Positions 8,101 to 16,196 are shown, counted from the first letter of the stretch. The stretch is DNA of 64,000 nucleotides from Streptomyces sp. B21-105 (GCF_036898465.1 NZ_JARUMJ010000001.1:4092001-4156000), one strand, 5' to 3'. Program-made: numbers and translations. The notes: generated from the letters alone by a model not told the origin.

Positions 8101-8241
8101 GACCAGCAGGTGGAGACCCCCGGAAGCCGACCGCGCGCTCAAGACCATAGGCGCAGGCACTGACAACGGACCTGTCGGCGATCGGCCCTTGGGCGGGCGC
8201 TGCTGTCAGGCCCGGACGGGGACGGGGCTTTCGGGAGCCGG

Positions 8242-8427
8242 TCAGCGGGCCGGGCCCCGGGTGGAGCGCCAGATGGAGCGGGCCGCCAGGTAGAGCAGAT
8301 CGACGATGAGGAGCAGTACGCCGATGGAAATCAGGTAGGGCATGCCGTCGACGGCCGCGCCGATGGCCACCAGAGCGATTCCGGCGATGAGCAGGATCAG
8401 GAAGAGGACCATGAGGCTCAGCCCCAA
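8242..8427 (-). CDS. Small two-TM membrane protein of the Asp23 operon
   Basis: 61 residues with two hydrophobic helices, LMVLFLILLIAGIALVAIGAAV and YLISIGVLLLIVDLLYLAA, and a short basic tail. It starts with TTG 8427, ten bases after the AmaP stop; ATG 8412 is an alternative and neither has a clear ribosome-binding site. It is the last gene of the alkaline-shock-type operon. Its role is unknown. Confidence 0.6.
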   Translation of the reverse strand: MGLSLMVLFLILLIAGIALVAIGAAVDGMPYLISIGVLLLIVDLLYLAARSIWRSTRGPAR

Positions 8428-8437
8428 GGGGACCTGG

Positions 8438-9031
8438 CTAGGTGGCGCGTTGGGCGCGGTGGCGGGCTTCCCGGAGTCGGACCTTCGAGGGGAGGCGGTC
8501 CAGGCCGGCCGAGTCTCGTGCGTGTGCGAGTGTCTCGCGGCTCAGTTGCCCCAGGGTCCGCGCCGGATCAGCGTGAGGCTCCAGCAGCAGCCGTACGCGT
8601 GCGGTCGGAGCAGTTCGTCGGCCGGTCAGCCGGACATGAGCCCGTGAGACCCCGTCCAGGGCTTGTGCCTCTTCCTCGATGACCCTCTCCAGCGTGCGGC
8701 CGCCCAGCCGGGCCGGCACGCCGTCTTCGCTGTCGACGAGGACACGGTCCAGGCGGTGTCTGCGTTGCGCGAGGAGCCACCACAGCAGCAGGGCCAGCAG
8801 CACGGCGAGCACCGCGATCACGGTCGGCCACCACCAGTCCTCTTCCCGCCACCGGGTGCGTCCCTCGGCGCCCAGCACCACATCGTCCGGCCCACGGAAG
8901 GGCCACCAGCCCGGCACGTCGAAATCCCAGTGGCGCTGCAGGTCAAGTGCGCCCAGCAGTGCGCCGCCGCCCAGGGCGAACAGTCCGAGGCCGAGCAGTC
9001 CGAGCAGCACCCGGTTCGCCGTCTTGAGCAT
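8438..9031 (-). CDS. amaP: AmaP-like alkaline shock response membrane anchor
   Basis: 197 residues with a helix at 6-28 (VLLGLLGLGLFALGGGALLGAL), an intervening Trp-rich segment, a second helix at about 68-90 (WPTVIAVLAVLLALLLWWLLA) and a cytoplasmic domain. This is the AmaP layout, in which the membrane protein recruits Asp23/Gls24 proteins to the envelope. It starts with ATG 9031, nine bases after the previous stop, in an operon with two Asp23 proteins. Confidence 0.8.
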   Translation of the reverse strand: MLKTANRVLLGLLGLGLFALGGGALLGALDLQRHWDFDVPGWWPFRGPDDVVLGAEGRTRWREEDWWWPTVIAVLAVLLALLLWWLLAQRRHRLDRVLVDSEDGVPARLGGRTLERVIEEEAQALDGVSRAHVRLTGRRTAPTARVRLLLEPHADPARTLGQLSRETLAHARDSAGLDRLPSKVRLREARHRAQRAT

Positions 9032-9040
9032 CGGATCACC

Positions 9041-9730
9041 TCAGCCCTTCTTGGGGCGCCGGACGCGCACGGCCAGCGTGGGTTGCCGGGCCAGGCCCAA
9101 GGACGTCACGGCTTCGCCCAGCTCGGCGTCCAGGTCGGAGCGGACCTCCTCAAGATCGCGGAAATGTGCCCGTGCTCGGGCTTTGACCTTCCGGCGGCCG
9201 ACATCGACCTGTGCCGACTGAACACCGGGCACCTGCATGGCCCGGTCGCGCAGAACCAGGGCGGCCGCGCGGCGGTCGAGCCCGGCTCGGACGTCCTCTG
9301 TCCCCGGGATGCCGGTGGGCCGCCGCATGGGCAGCAGCCTGCGCAGTCCCGGCGTCACCGCCAGCAGGAAGAGCCACAGGCCGAGGGCCATCGCCACCGC
9401 GGCCCCGACGATCATCCAGACGTCGTCCAGGGGCCGTGTGGCCAGTTCCTCGGCGAGCCGCCGCCGCCAGCGCATCGCATTCCGGCCTGCCCGCACCGCG
9501 ACCACGTCGTACAGGAGAAATCCGACGGCCGCGGCGGACAGCAGCGCTGCCAAGGCCGCGGGAATCCGCCGCGACGACCAGAAACGGTGCGCCGACCGGC
9601 CTGATCCGTCGATCACCTTCGTAGCGCCCTCGGCCGGCCCCGGGGTGCCGTCGGCGGACGGGGCCGCCGGTCCCGGACCGGAGGAGAGGTCGCTGTCACC
9701 GGTCGGCTGCCGCGAGGTGTTCGCGCTCAT
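9041..9730 (-). CDS. DUF6286-type membrane protein of the Asp23 operon
   Basis: 229 residues. A Pro/Gly-rich cytoplasmic start is followed by two membrane helices (IPAALAALLSAAAVGFLLYDVVAV and VWMIVGAAVAMALGLWLFLLAV) and a C-terminal domain (VRAGLDRRAAALVLRDRAMQVPGVQSAQVDV) resembling the AmaP/Asp23 alpha-beta unit. The open frame extends to 9862, but ATG 9730 overlaps the preceding stop as ATGA, so coupling decides the start. It is probably a second membrane partner for the Asp23 proteins. Confidence 0.75.
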   Translation of the reverse strand: MSANTSRQPTGDSDLSSGPGPAAPSADGTPGPAEGATKVIDGSGRSAHRFWSSRRIPAALAALLSAAAVGFLLYDVVAVRAGRNAMRWRRRLAEELATRPLDDVWMIVGAAVAMALGLWLFLLAVTPGLRRLLPMRRPTGIPGTEDVRAGLDRRAAALVLRDRAMQVPGVQSAQVDVGRRKVKARARAHFRDLEEVRSDLDAELGEAVTSLGLARQPTLAVRVRRPKKG

Positions 9731-10173
9731 CTCACCCTCTCCCGGTCCGTGTGCCGCGTATGCACCGAGTGCAGTTGCTCGACCGATACCGCGAGGTCGG
9801 ACACCTCCATGCCGGCCCATACCCTGATCCGCTCGGTGACCTCCCGGCGCACCGCGGCGCACTGCGCCCCGATGTCGGACGGGTAGCCGAGTTCGACGGT
9901 GATGTGCAGCCGTGCCTCGCCGAGCACCGCCTGCCGTCCGGCGGCGGACTCGGCGTCCTGGCCTGCGCCGGTCCGTTCCGGCGCCCGCCGTACGGATGTG
10001 CTCACGTGTGGCGTCCGGCGGCCGGGTGGTACGTGGCCGGCCGACTCGGCGAACCGGCTCAGCGCCTCGCGCGCCACCCGGGCCGCGATCTTCGCGACGA
10101 CCCGGTCGGTGACGGCAGTTCCCCCACGCTCCCCGCGGGGGACGCCCGGACGCTCATCGGCTTCCCCGCTCAC
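9727..10173 (-). CDS. Asp23/Gls24 family protein 2
   Basis: 148 residues. VTDRVVAKIAARVAREAL matches the Asp23 opening helix; ARLHITVELGYPSDIGAQCAAVRREVTERI is the family's strand-helix core. A 40-residue low-complexity stretch between them is longer than usual. GTG 10173 overlaps the previous stop (GTGA) and the gene's stop overlaps the next ATG (ATGA), so it is mid-operon. Family members are cytosolic proteins linked to envelope stress. Confidence 0.8.
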   Translation of the reverse strand: MSGEADERPGVPRGERGGTAVTDRVVAKIAARVAREALSRFAESAGHVPPGRRTPHVSTSVRRAPERTGAGQDAESAAGRQAVLGEARLHITVELGYPSDIGAQCAAVRREVTERIRVWAGMEVSDLAVSVEQLHSVHTRHTDRERVR

Positions 10174-10397
10174 CGCTGCCAGTCTCCCCGAGCCTGTCGC
10201 CGTTCGTCGCGGATCCGATCCTGCCGGTCCCGGCGGCGGACGAAGTCGCCCGGTTCGAGATCACCTTCCATGAACCGCCCGATGACGAGACCGACGAGGC
10301 CCAGCACCAGCACCAGCAGGAAAGCCCAGAAGTCACCGAAATACGCGGCGAAACCCAGCGCCATTCCGGCCATCAAGCCCACCACGGCCCTGCTCAT
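10170..10397 (-). CDS. Small DUF2273-like membrane protein
   Basis: 75 residues with a glycine-rich hydrophobic hairpin (AVVGLMAGMALGFAAYFGDFWAFLLVLVLGLVGLVIGRF) and a charged tail. It is reminiscent of the small protein found beside Asp23 genes in many Gram-positives. ATG 10397 has AAGGAG six bases upstream; the GTG at 10412 in the same frame contains that site and is rejected. Confidence 0.7.
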   Translation of the reverse strand: MSRAVVGLMAGMALGFAAYFGDFWAFLLVLVLGLVGLVIGRFMEGDLEPGDFVRRRDRQDRIRDERRQARGDWQR

Positions 10398-10435
10398 CTC
10401 GCGCTCCTTCACTCAAGTGGGCTGTTCCGCCCCGG

Positions 10436-10870
10436 CTACTGGATCCGCTGCCGCTCCTCCCCTTCGTCCTCCTCGTCGTCCGGCAGTTTCACGTCGCTGA
10501 CCGTGATGTTGACTTCCACGACTTCCCGGCCCGCCATCCGCTCCACCGCGGAGATCACGTTCTCCCGCACCGCGGCGGCCACGTCCGTGATCGAGACGCC
10601 GTAGTCGACGACGATCTCCAGATCGATGGCCGCCTGCAGCTCGCCGACCTCGACACTGATCCCGCGCGTGGCGGATTTGCCGCTGCCGGCGCCGGGCATC
10701 CGCTCCCGCATGGATCCCATCGAGCGGGCGAATCCGCTGCCCAGGGCATAGACGCCGCGTACGTCCCGTGCAGCCATTCCGGCGATCTTCTCCACCACCA
10801 CATCGGCGATGGTCGTCCGGCCGCGCGAACCGGGCGCAGCGCCGAGCCTGACGCTGGTGTTCTCAGTCAT
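10436..10870 (-). CDS. Asp23/Gls24 family protein 1
   Basis: 144 residues beginning MTENTSVRLGAAPGSRGRT. TTIADVVVEKIAGMAARDVRGVYAL, ISVEVGELQAAIDLEIVVDYGVSITDVAAAVRENV and EVVEVNITVSDVKLPDDEE are the classic family segments, including the acidic C-terminus. ATG 10870 follows GGGAGG by 9 nt; the frame's earlier start at 10906 is not needed. It is the first gene of the six-gene operon ending at 8242. Confidence 0.88.
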   Translation of the reverse strand: MTENTSVRLGAAPGSRGRTTIADVVVEKIAGMAARDVRGVYALGSGFARSMGSMRERMPGAGSGKSATRGISVEVGELQAAIDLEIVVDYGVSITDVAAAVRENVISAVERMAGREVVEVNITVSDVKLPDDEEDEGEERQRIQ

Positions 10871-11061
10871 CGGGATATTCCTCCCTCGCGAGGCCACACA
10901 GAGCACCTATTACTCGGATTATAGTCTTTTTAGTACCTTTTGCCCGGATGGAGGGCGCGCGAAGGGGTGGTCCGAGGCCCCGCCCCGACCTCTCGCGGAC
11001 ACTCCGGGCAGAACGCCGCGGGAAGAGAACCGCGGCCGTGGAGAAGAAGGGTGAGAGGCCA
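10871..11061. promoter_or_regulatory. AT-rich divergent promoter region of the Asp23 operon
   Basis: A short AT-rich island (about 10908-10942) stands out from very GC-rich surroundings. On the minus strand it contains a perfect TATAAT at 10924-10919, 49 nt upstream of the Asp23 ATG. The hexamer 17 bp further upstream (CGGGCA) is poor, so an activator or an extended -10 may be used. No promoter for the plus-strand gene is clear. Confidence 0.5.
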
Positions 11062-11871
11062 GTGACCGAGGCGTGGAAGCAGGCGGTACAAAGCCGGCTC
11101 GGCCTGGGCCGACTGCTCCCGCTCGGCGGGCCCGACGACGGGACGTGGATCACCGAGCAAGCGGCCGTCCAGGCCCTCGGGCGCACCGCCGCCGAGATCC
11201 CCGATGTCCGGCTGGAGTCCCTGCGCATCGGGTCGGCGCCGCTCCAACCCGCGTTTGAGCCGGCCGTCCGTCCGCCGGCCGGCGCGCTACCGCCTGGCCC
11301 GCTCACCATCGAGGCCGCCTTCACCGCATCCCTCGTGCGGCCGCTGCCGGAGACCGCCGCCGAATTGAGGAACGCGCTGCTGGGAGCGGCCACTGAACGG
11401 CTCGGGCTGGACACGGTGACGGCTGACATGCGCGTGACGGATCTCCGTGAGGTCCCGGAGGCAGGCGGGACGTCTCGGACCGCGGCAACGGCCATGAGGC
11501 CCACGCCGGAAACTGCGGCCGCGCATAGCCCGCCCTCGGTGACCGGCACAGGGCCCATGCGGGGACTCGTCGGGGAGCTGGCGGCCGTCGCGACGGGTGT
11601 GCCGGGCGTAGCCCGCCTCACGGCCGTGCTGGGCAGCCGCCCGGTCAGGGTGGAGGACCATGATGATCCACCCGGCCGGCACATCGAGGTTCACCTCGCG
11701 GTCGCCCCCGGACACCATCCATTGCAAGTGGCCCGCGCCGTCAGGGAGGCCGTAGCCGAGGCAGCCACCGCTGACGACACCCCGGGCCCGGCCACCGTCG
11801 CCGTCCTCATCACGGAAACCGCGGCCTGGCGAGGGACCTCGCCGGTCAGCATGATGAGCGCCCCTCAGTGA
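11062..11871 (+). CDS. Conserved Asp23-cluster-associated protein
   Basis: 269 residues, no signal peptide or membrane helix. The start EAWKQAVQSRLGLGRLLPLGGPDDGTWITEQAA is of a type I recall beside Asp23 genes in streptomycetes, where databases use the uninformative name nucleopolyhedrovirus P10 family. The C-terminal HIEVHLAVAPGHHPLQVARAVREAVAEA resembles an Asp23-like strand-helix unit. GTG 11062 is chosen because the residues before it are low complexity and GGGTGAGAGG lies just upstream; GTG 11038 is possible. It is divergent from the Asp23 operon, so a shared function is likely. Confidence 0.6.
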   Translation: MTEAWKQAVQSRLGLGRLLPLGGPDDGTWITEQAAVQALGRTAAEIPDVRLESLRIGSAPLQPAFEPAVRPPAGALPPGPLTIEAAFTASLVRPLPETAAELRNALLGAATERLGLDTVTADMRVTDLREVPEAGGTSRTAATAMRPTPETAAAHSPPSVTGTGPMRGLVGELAAVATGVPGVARLTAVLGSRPVRVEDHDDPPGRHIEVHLAVAPGHHPLQVARAVREAVAEAATADDTPGPATVAVLITETAAWRGTSPVSMMSAPQ

Positions 11872-11889
11872 TCAGCCGCCCCTCTCCCC

Positions 11890-11914
11890 GGGGTTCCCGG
11901 GGTTCCCGGGGTTC
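11890..11914. repeat. 9-bp tandem repeat GGGGTTCCC
   Basis: Two full copies and one partial copy of GGGGTTCCC lie just downstream of the gene ending at 11871. Each unit can also pair with its neighbour, so the tract could act in termination. Confidence 0.6.
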
Positions 11915-12000
11915 ATCTGTGAAGCGCGCGGCCGTCATTCCGCCGACCCTGCGCTGCCCTGCGACGGTGTGAGACCTGCCTGGCAGGGAACCCGGCCGCC

Positions 12001-12561
12001 GGCAGGCGTTCCTGTTCTTCCCGCTCCTTGACCCTGGAGGGCTTCAACCTGCACGCGCCGAGCGTGAAGGCGCTGGCCAACCGCTCACTCAAGCACCGAA
12101 CGCTCGACGGCACCCTGCTGTTCGCGCACTTCGCGGTCTATCCGACCGTCCTGCTCCGGCTGCTGCCGCCCGGCATGGCGATCGCCTTTCTCGCCGTGCA
12201 GCAGGGTCTGTTCGGCGTCTATCTCGGCTCCCTCTTCGCGCCCAACCACAAGGGCAGGCCGATCCTGACGGGCGATGACCGCCCGGACTTCCTCCGCCGC
12301 CAGGTGCTCACCTCACGCACCGTGCGCGGCGGCCGGTTCACCGACATCTCGCTGGGCGGGCTGAACCACCAGATCGAGCATCACCTGTTCCCCAGCATGC
12401 CCAGCCCCAACCTGCGCAAGGCCCGGCCCATCGTCGGGCGCTACTGCGAGGGACTGGGCGCGGACTACCTCGAGACCGGGCTGATCACCTCCTGCCGGCA
12501 GGCCCTCACCAGCCTCCATCGGGCCGGAGCACCACTCAGGCACCCCCTCGCCCAGGCCTAG
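12001..12561 (+). pseudogene. Acyl-CoA desaturase C-terminal fragment
   Basis: GGLNHQIEHHLFPSMPSPNLRKARPIV contains the third histidine box of membrane fatty-acid desaturases, and SLFAPNHKGRPIL precedes it as in the DesA3 type. The first two His boxes and about half the protein are missing. At the 5' edge FLFFPLL is in one frame and TLEGFNLH in the next, split by one extra T near 12028. The fragment therefore has both a truncation and a frameshift. A functional enzyme is not possible. Confidence 0.75.
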
Positions 12562-12851
12562 AGACGCGCTGCCGCAGCCGTCGGGGCCCGCGATGCGGTG
12601 ACTGACACGGCACGCATCGGTCCAGGAGCACGACTGTCCGGCATACGGCGACGACCGCGTCACCGTCGACGACGAGCTCTGGTCGGGTCGGCGGTCGGGG
12701 ACCCGGCCCGGCGCTACAAGGTTGTCGTCGACTCGTCGTCGGACGAGGGCCTGACAGAGCGGATTCAGCCCACATGAGGCCGGGAACCTCCGAGAACCCG
12801 ACCTCAGCATCGCCGGACAGGCGATCGAGCCGAACCCGCGCCGGACCCGGG

Positions 12852-13775
12852 TCATTTCATCTGACGGCGGGTCCGTTTCAGCTCGCCGTCGATGGCCCAG
12901 GCGTCGGCAACCGGTCCGAGGTGGCCCAGCTTGTCGGGGTTGATGACCGAGCGGATGGCCTGGACCTGCCCGTCGTGCACGTCGAGGGTCAGGGCATGGA
13001 GAACCTTGCCGTCCCGGTCGTGAAAGACGGCGCCGGGCTGGCCGTTGACCTCATGCGGCTCGAACGTCACGTCGATCCGGGCCAGCAGCGGGAAAACGGA
13101 AGCCAGCAGCCGAGCCACGTTCTCCGCGCCGACGACGGCCCTGGCCAGCTGCGGGGCCTTGCCGCCGCCGTCCCCGACCATCTGCACGTCGGCCGCCAGC
13201 AGATCCCGCAGGCTGGTGACATCGCCTTCGCGGAGCGCGTCGAAGAATCGCGTCGCCAACTCCTGCCGCTCCTTACGGTCCGCTTCGAACCGCGGCCGCC
13301 CGGCCTGCATGTGCCGCCGTGCCCGTACCAGCAGTTGCCGGCACGCCGCCTCCGAACGCCCCACCGCCGAGGCGACCTCGTCGAACCCGAAGCCGAACAC
13401 CTCCCGCAGCACGAACACCGACCGCTCCAGCGGGCTGAGCCTCTCCAGAAGCAGCAGCGCCGCCATCGACACCGAGTCGGCCAGTTCCGCCGAGCGCGCC
13501 GGATCCTGATACGGATCGTTCAGCAGCGGCTCGGGGAACCACGGGCCCACGTACTCCTCCCGACGCACCCGCGCGGAGCGCAGCACGTCGATCGAGATCC
13601 GCGTCACCGTGGCGGACAGAAACGCCTTGACCGACGTGGGAACGGTCGTCGAGCCGTCGTAGCGCAGCCATGTCTCCTGCACCGCGTCCTCGGCCTCGCT
13701 CACGCTGCCCAGGATCCGGTAGGCGATCGAGAACAACAGGGACCGTAGCTCTTGGAACTCCTCGACCTTGTTCAC
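12852..13775 (-). CDS. sigJ: ECF41-type sigma factor with C-terminal SnoaL-like domain
   Basis: 307 residues. Region 2 (LRSLLFSIAYRILGSVSEAEDAVQETWLRY) and region 4 (LSPLERSVFVLREVFGFGFDEVASAVGRSEAACRQLLVRARRHM) are complete. The remaining 120 residues (RFFDALREGDVTSLRDLLAADVQMVGDGGG...) form the SnoaL-like extension that defines ECF41/SigJ factors and regulates them without a classic anti-sigma. GTG 13775 has AAGGAGG seven bases upstream; the frame's extension to 13922 is rejected. ECF41 genes normally sit beside carboxymuconolactone decarboxylase, oxidoreductase or epimerase genes, as here. Confidence 0.92.
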   Translation of the reverse strand: MNKVEEFQELRSLLFSIAYRILGSVSEAEDAVQETWLRYDGSTTVPTSVKAFLSATVTRISIDVLRSARVRREEYVGPWFPEPLLNDPYQDPARSAELADSVSMAALLLLERLSPLERSVFVLREVFGFGFDEVASAVGRSEAACRQLLVRARRHMQAGRPRFEADRKERQELATRFFDALREGDVTSLRDLLAADVQMVGDGGGKAPQLARAVVGAENVARLLASVFPLLARIDVTFEPHEVNGQPGAVFHDRDGKVLHALTLDVHDGQVQAIRSVINPDKLGHLGPVADAWAIDGELKRTRRQMK

Positions 13776-13856
13776 GCCGCGTCCTCCTTGAGGTCTTCCC
13801 ACCCGGCCGTATTTCCCGTCGCGGGGACGTTCTGGTGATCTTGAGGTCCGTCGGAG

Positions 13857-13873
13857 GGGCCGTGCAACGGCCC
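13857..13873. terminator. Short hairpin after the decarboxylase gene
   Basis: GGGCCGT-GCA-ACGGCCC is a 7-bp stem with a 3-nt loop, 50 nt beyond the minus-strand stop at 13923 and before the sigma gene. No T tract follows, so termination is only possible. Confidence 0.4.
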
Positions 13874-13922
13874 TGTGCCGGGGACTTGCGACAGCGCCCC
13901 CGGGCTGGTCACCGATGGCCAC

Positions 13923-14396
13923 TCAGTGGAACTGCCCTACCTCGTAGTCGCCGGCCGGCTGCTGGGCGATGATGTTCAGCCGGTTCGCCGTGTTCATGAA
14001 GGAGACCAGGACTACCAGGGCGGTGAGCTGCTCCTCGTCGTAGTGCTGCGCGGCACGCGCCCAGACCTCGTCGCTGACGCCGCCGGCCGCGTCCGCGACC
14101 CGGGTGCCCTGCTCCGCCAGCTCCAGCGCGGCACGCTCGGCCTCGGTGAAGACCGTGGCTTCCCGCCACGCCGTCACCAGGTGCAGCCGCACCATGGTCT
14201 CGCCGGCCGCGGCGGCCTCCTTGGTGTGCATGTCGATACAGACGGCGCAGCCGTTGATCTGGCTCACGCGCAGCGCCACGAGCTCCTGTGTGACGGCCGG
14301 CAGCGGCGACTCCTTGAGCGTCCTGCCCGCCGACATGAGGTGCTTGAGGGCCTTGGCGGCGGCCGGGTGGGCGAAGTAGTTCAGTCGCGCGTCCAT
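13923..14396 (-). CDS. AhpD-like carboxymuconolactone decarboxylase family protein
   Basis: 157 residues starting MDARLNYFAHPAAAKAL. INGCAVCIDMHTKEA holds the CxxC redox pair and the following His of AhpD-type alkylhydroperoxidases, so a peroxidase or thiol-redox role fits better than decarboxylation. ATG 14396 has GGAGGAG six bases upstream; the frame's earlier start at 14447 is not supported. A perfectly spaced ECF41 promoter lies 70-96 bases upstream, and the ECF41 sigma gene follows on the same strand, so this is very likely the sigma factor's main target. Confidence 0.9.
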   Translation of the reverse strand: MDARLNYFAHPAAAKALKHLMSAGRTLKESPLPAVTQELVALRVSQINGCAVCIDMHTKEAAAAGETMVRLHLVTAWREATVFTEAERAALELAEQGTRVADAAGGVSDEVWARAAQHYDEEQLTALVVLVSFMNTANRLNIIAQQPAGDYEVGQFH

Positions 14397-14465
14397 TGCG
14401 TTCTCCTCCGTGCTCGGTTCTCTTGCGTGCTCGGTTCTCTTGCTCACCGGTGGCTACACCCCTGG

Positions 14466-14492
14466 GACGAGACAGCCCAACGCCCTGTGACA
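14466..14492 (-). promoter_or_regulatory. ECF41-type promoter for the AhpD-like gene
   Basis: On the minus strand TGTCACA (14492-14486) is followed after exactly 16 nt by CGTC (14469-14466). This is the known ECF41 -35/-10 pattern and spacing. The predicted start point is about 60 nt upstream of the AhpD-like ATG. Confidence 0.88.
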
Positions 14493-14539
14493 CCGACCCC
14501 CGTGTGATCCACGTCTCCCCGGACTCGGGTGTTCGGGGA

Positions 14540-14566
14540 CGTCACAGGAGGGGGTGCTGTCTCGTC
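14540..14566 (+). promoter_or_regulatory. ECF41-type promoter for the DoxX-like gene
   Basis: CGTCACA (14540-14546), 16 nt, then CGTC (14563-14566); six of seven -35 bases and all -10 bases match. The -10 side GCTGTCTCGTCCC is identical to that of the opposing promoter, so the two form mirror-image sites 47 bp apart. Confidence 0.82.
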
Positions 14567-14604
14567 CCAGGGGAAGCAGGCAATCCCGGAACAAGGAGCT
14601 GATG

Positions 14605-15009
14605 ATGAACCTCGCCCTCTGGATCGTCGCCGGACTGATGGCCGCCGTCTGCCTGATCGGCAGTTCCAAGATGTTCGTGCCCCAGGAGAAGCTGGCCGCC
14701 TCGGGCGGCACCGCCACCCGATGGGTCGAGGACTTCAGCCCCAGTGCCCTCAAGGCCATCGGCGCCGTCGAACTCCTGGCCGCGGCGGGCCTGACACTGC
14801 CCGCCGCGCTCGACATCGCGCCGGTTCTGGTGCCGCTGGCCGCCACCGGACTGGTGCTGCTGTTCACCGGCGCGCTGACCATGCGCCTCCGCCGTGGCGA
14901 GAGAGTGACGATCGTGGGCGACCTGGTCTACCTCGCCCTGGCTCTCTTCCTGGCATGGGGCCGCTTCGGCCCCGAGTCCTTCGCCGGCTGGCCACCCGGG
15001 TCGGCGTGA
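14605..15009 (+). CDS. DoxX-like membrane protein
   Basis: 134 residues with four hydrophobic helices (LALWIVAGLMAAVCLIGSSKMF, LKAIGAVELLAAAGLTLPAAL, VLVPLAATGLVLLFTGALTM, VTIVGDLVYLALALFLAWGRF), the layout of small DoxX-family proteins linked to thiol or quinone redox. ATG 14605 has AAGGAG six bases upstream; ATG 14602 is too close to it. It lies 38 nt after a matched ECF41 promoter and so joins the SigJ regulon. Confidence 0.78.
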   Translation: MNLALWIVAGLMAAVCLIGSSKMFVPQEKLAASGGTATRWVEDFSPSALKAIGAVELLAAAGLTLPAALDIAPVLVPLAATGLVLLFTGALTMRLRRGERVTIVGDLVYLALALFLAWGRFGPESFAGWPPGSA

Positions 15010-15215
15010 GCTGGTTGCCGAAGGCCCACGGGCTCACCCCGACGAACGAACTCCAGCACGGCTTGGGTGTCGCGGTCCCGCCGGTGACAACCCGAGATCT
15101 CGGCCGGCTGACAGCCACCGAGGGCCCGACTCGATCGTCAGAGTCGCGACGCTCGACGTGGACGGCCTGAGCGGGATCGTCGTCGACGGCCTCGGCCCCG
15201 TCACGTGGTGACCGA

Positions 15216-15246
15216 ACCTCACCTCACCTCACCTCACCCCACCTCA
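15216..15246. repeat. CCTCA pentamer repeat
   Basis: About six ACCTC units, one degenerate, form a strand-asymmetric C/T tract 45-75 bp upstream of the next ATG. The surrounding 15010-15291 holds no supported gene. Confidence 0.6.
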
Positions 15247-15291
15247 TCCCCCATTCCATTCCATCCGCGCATCGAGTGAAGGAGCAATCTC

Positions 15292-16134
15292 ATGATCCTT
15301 GTCACCGGAGCCAATGGCGTCGTAGGACGTCAGGTGATGAACCAACTGGTTCAGGAGGGCACGGCTGTCACCGCGGTCACGCGTGGAACCGGCGTGGCCC
15401 GGCTCCCTGACGGCGTGACAGCGGTCCGCGGCGACCTGTTCCACCCCGAGTGGATCGAGGCGGCGCTGGAAGGAGTGGAAGCGCTGCAGATCAGCCCGCG
15501 CGCCGCCGGGCCCGGCCTCGGCGAACTGCTGAGGCTCGCAGCCGAGCAAGGCGTACGGCGCGCGGTGCTGCTGTCGGCCACCACCGTGCAGTACCCGGCG
15601 GGGGAGGCCCGTTTCGCCGCCCAGTTCCAGCACGCCGAGGAAGTCGTCATGAGTTCGGGCCTGGACTGGACGGTCCTCCGCCTCAGCGACTTCGCCGCCA
15701 ACGCGCTGGCCTGGGCGCCCCAGATCAGGGCCGGTGACGTGGTGCGCGGCGCGTACGGCCGGGCCGCCACCTCTCCCATTCACGAGACCGATATCGCGGC
15801 GGTCGCCGTACGGGCACTTCGGGGCAGCCTTGGCAGCAAGGCGATCCACACACTGACGGGGCCGCAGTCCCTCGACCAGATCGAGAAGGTACGACTCATC
15901 GGCGCCGCCATAGGCCGGACGCTGTCCTTCCAGGAGCTCCCGCCCGAGCAGGTACGGCAGGGCATGCTCGCCCAAGGGCTGTCCGAGGAGGTCCCCGCCC
16001 GGTTGCTCGGCTCCCTGGCCGATTACGCCGACCGACCGGGGCCCACCACCGGCACGGTGGCGGAGCTGTTGGGCCGGCCCACGCTCACCTTCGCGGACTG
16101 GGCACGCGACAACGCCCGCGCCTTCGGCGGCTGA
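15292..16134 (+). CDS. NmrA-family NAD(P)-binding oxidoreductase/epimerase
   Basis: 280 residues starting MILVTGANGVVGRQVM with an intact GxxGxxG loop. The pattern AVLLSATTVQYP, GLDWTVLRLSDFAANALAWAPQI and SPIHETDIAAVAVRAL matches the NmrA/HSCARG-like branch, whose members reduce small substrates or sense NADP(H). It starts 6 nt after GAAGGAG. It lies near the ECF41 sigma, AhpD-like and DoxX-like genes and fits the oxidoreductase/epimerase partner typical of ECF41 loci, but no ECF41 promoter is visible in front of it. Confidence 0.82.
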   Translation: MILVTGANGVVGRQVMNQLVQEGTAVTAVTRGTGVARLPDGVTAVRGDLFHPEWIEAALEGVEALQISPRAAGPGLGELLRLAAEQGVRRAVLLSATTVQYPAGEARFAAQFQHAEEVVMSSGLDWTVLRLSDFAANALAWAPQIRAGDVVRGAYGRAATSPIHETDIAAVAVRALRGSLGSKAIHTLTGPQSLDQIEKVRLIGAAIGRTLSFQELPPEQVRQGMLAQGLSEEVPARLLGSLADYADRPGPTTGTVAELLGRPTLTFADWARDNARAFGG

Positions 16135-16143
16135 TCAGTGCGG

Positions 16144-16196
16144 TGAAGCGGGTGCGGCGGCGGCCGTGCCGCGGGTTCGAATCCGGCCGGGGGCAC
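16144..16196 (+). pseudogene. Degenerate second tRNA-Arg 3'-end relic
   Basis: TGAAGCGGGTG, an inserted GC-rich 16-18 nt, then GCGGG, TTCGAAT, CCGGC and CGGGGGCAC repeat the relic at 5221-5262. One T-stem pair is lost (G opposite G). With the first copy it forms a direct repeat around 10.9 kb of mostly accessory DNA, as attL/attR scars would. Confidence 0.6.

Noticed and set aside
12562..12851. Possible gene between the desaturase relic and the sigma factor
   Set aside because: Short frames on both strands lack start sites and family features.
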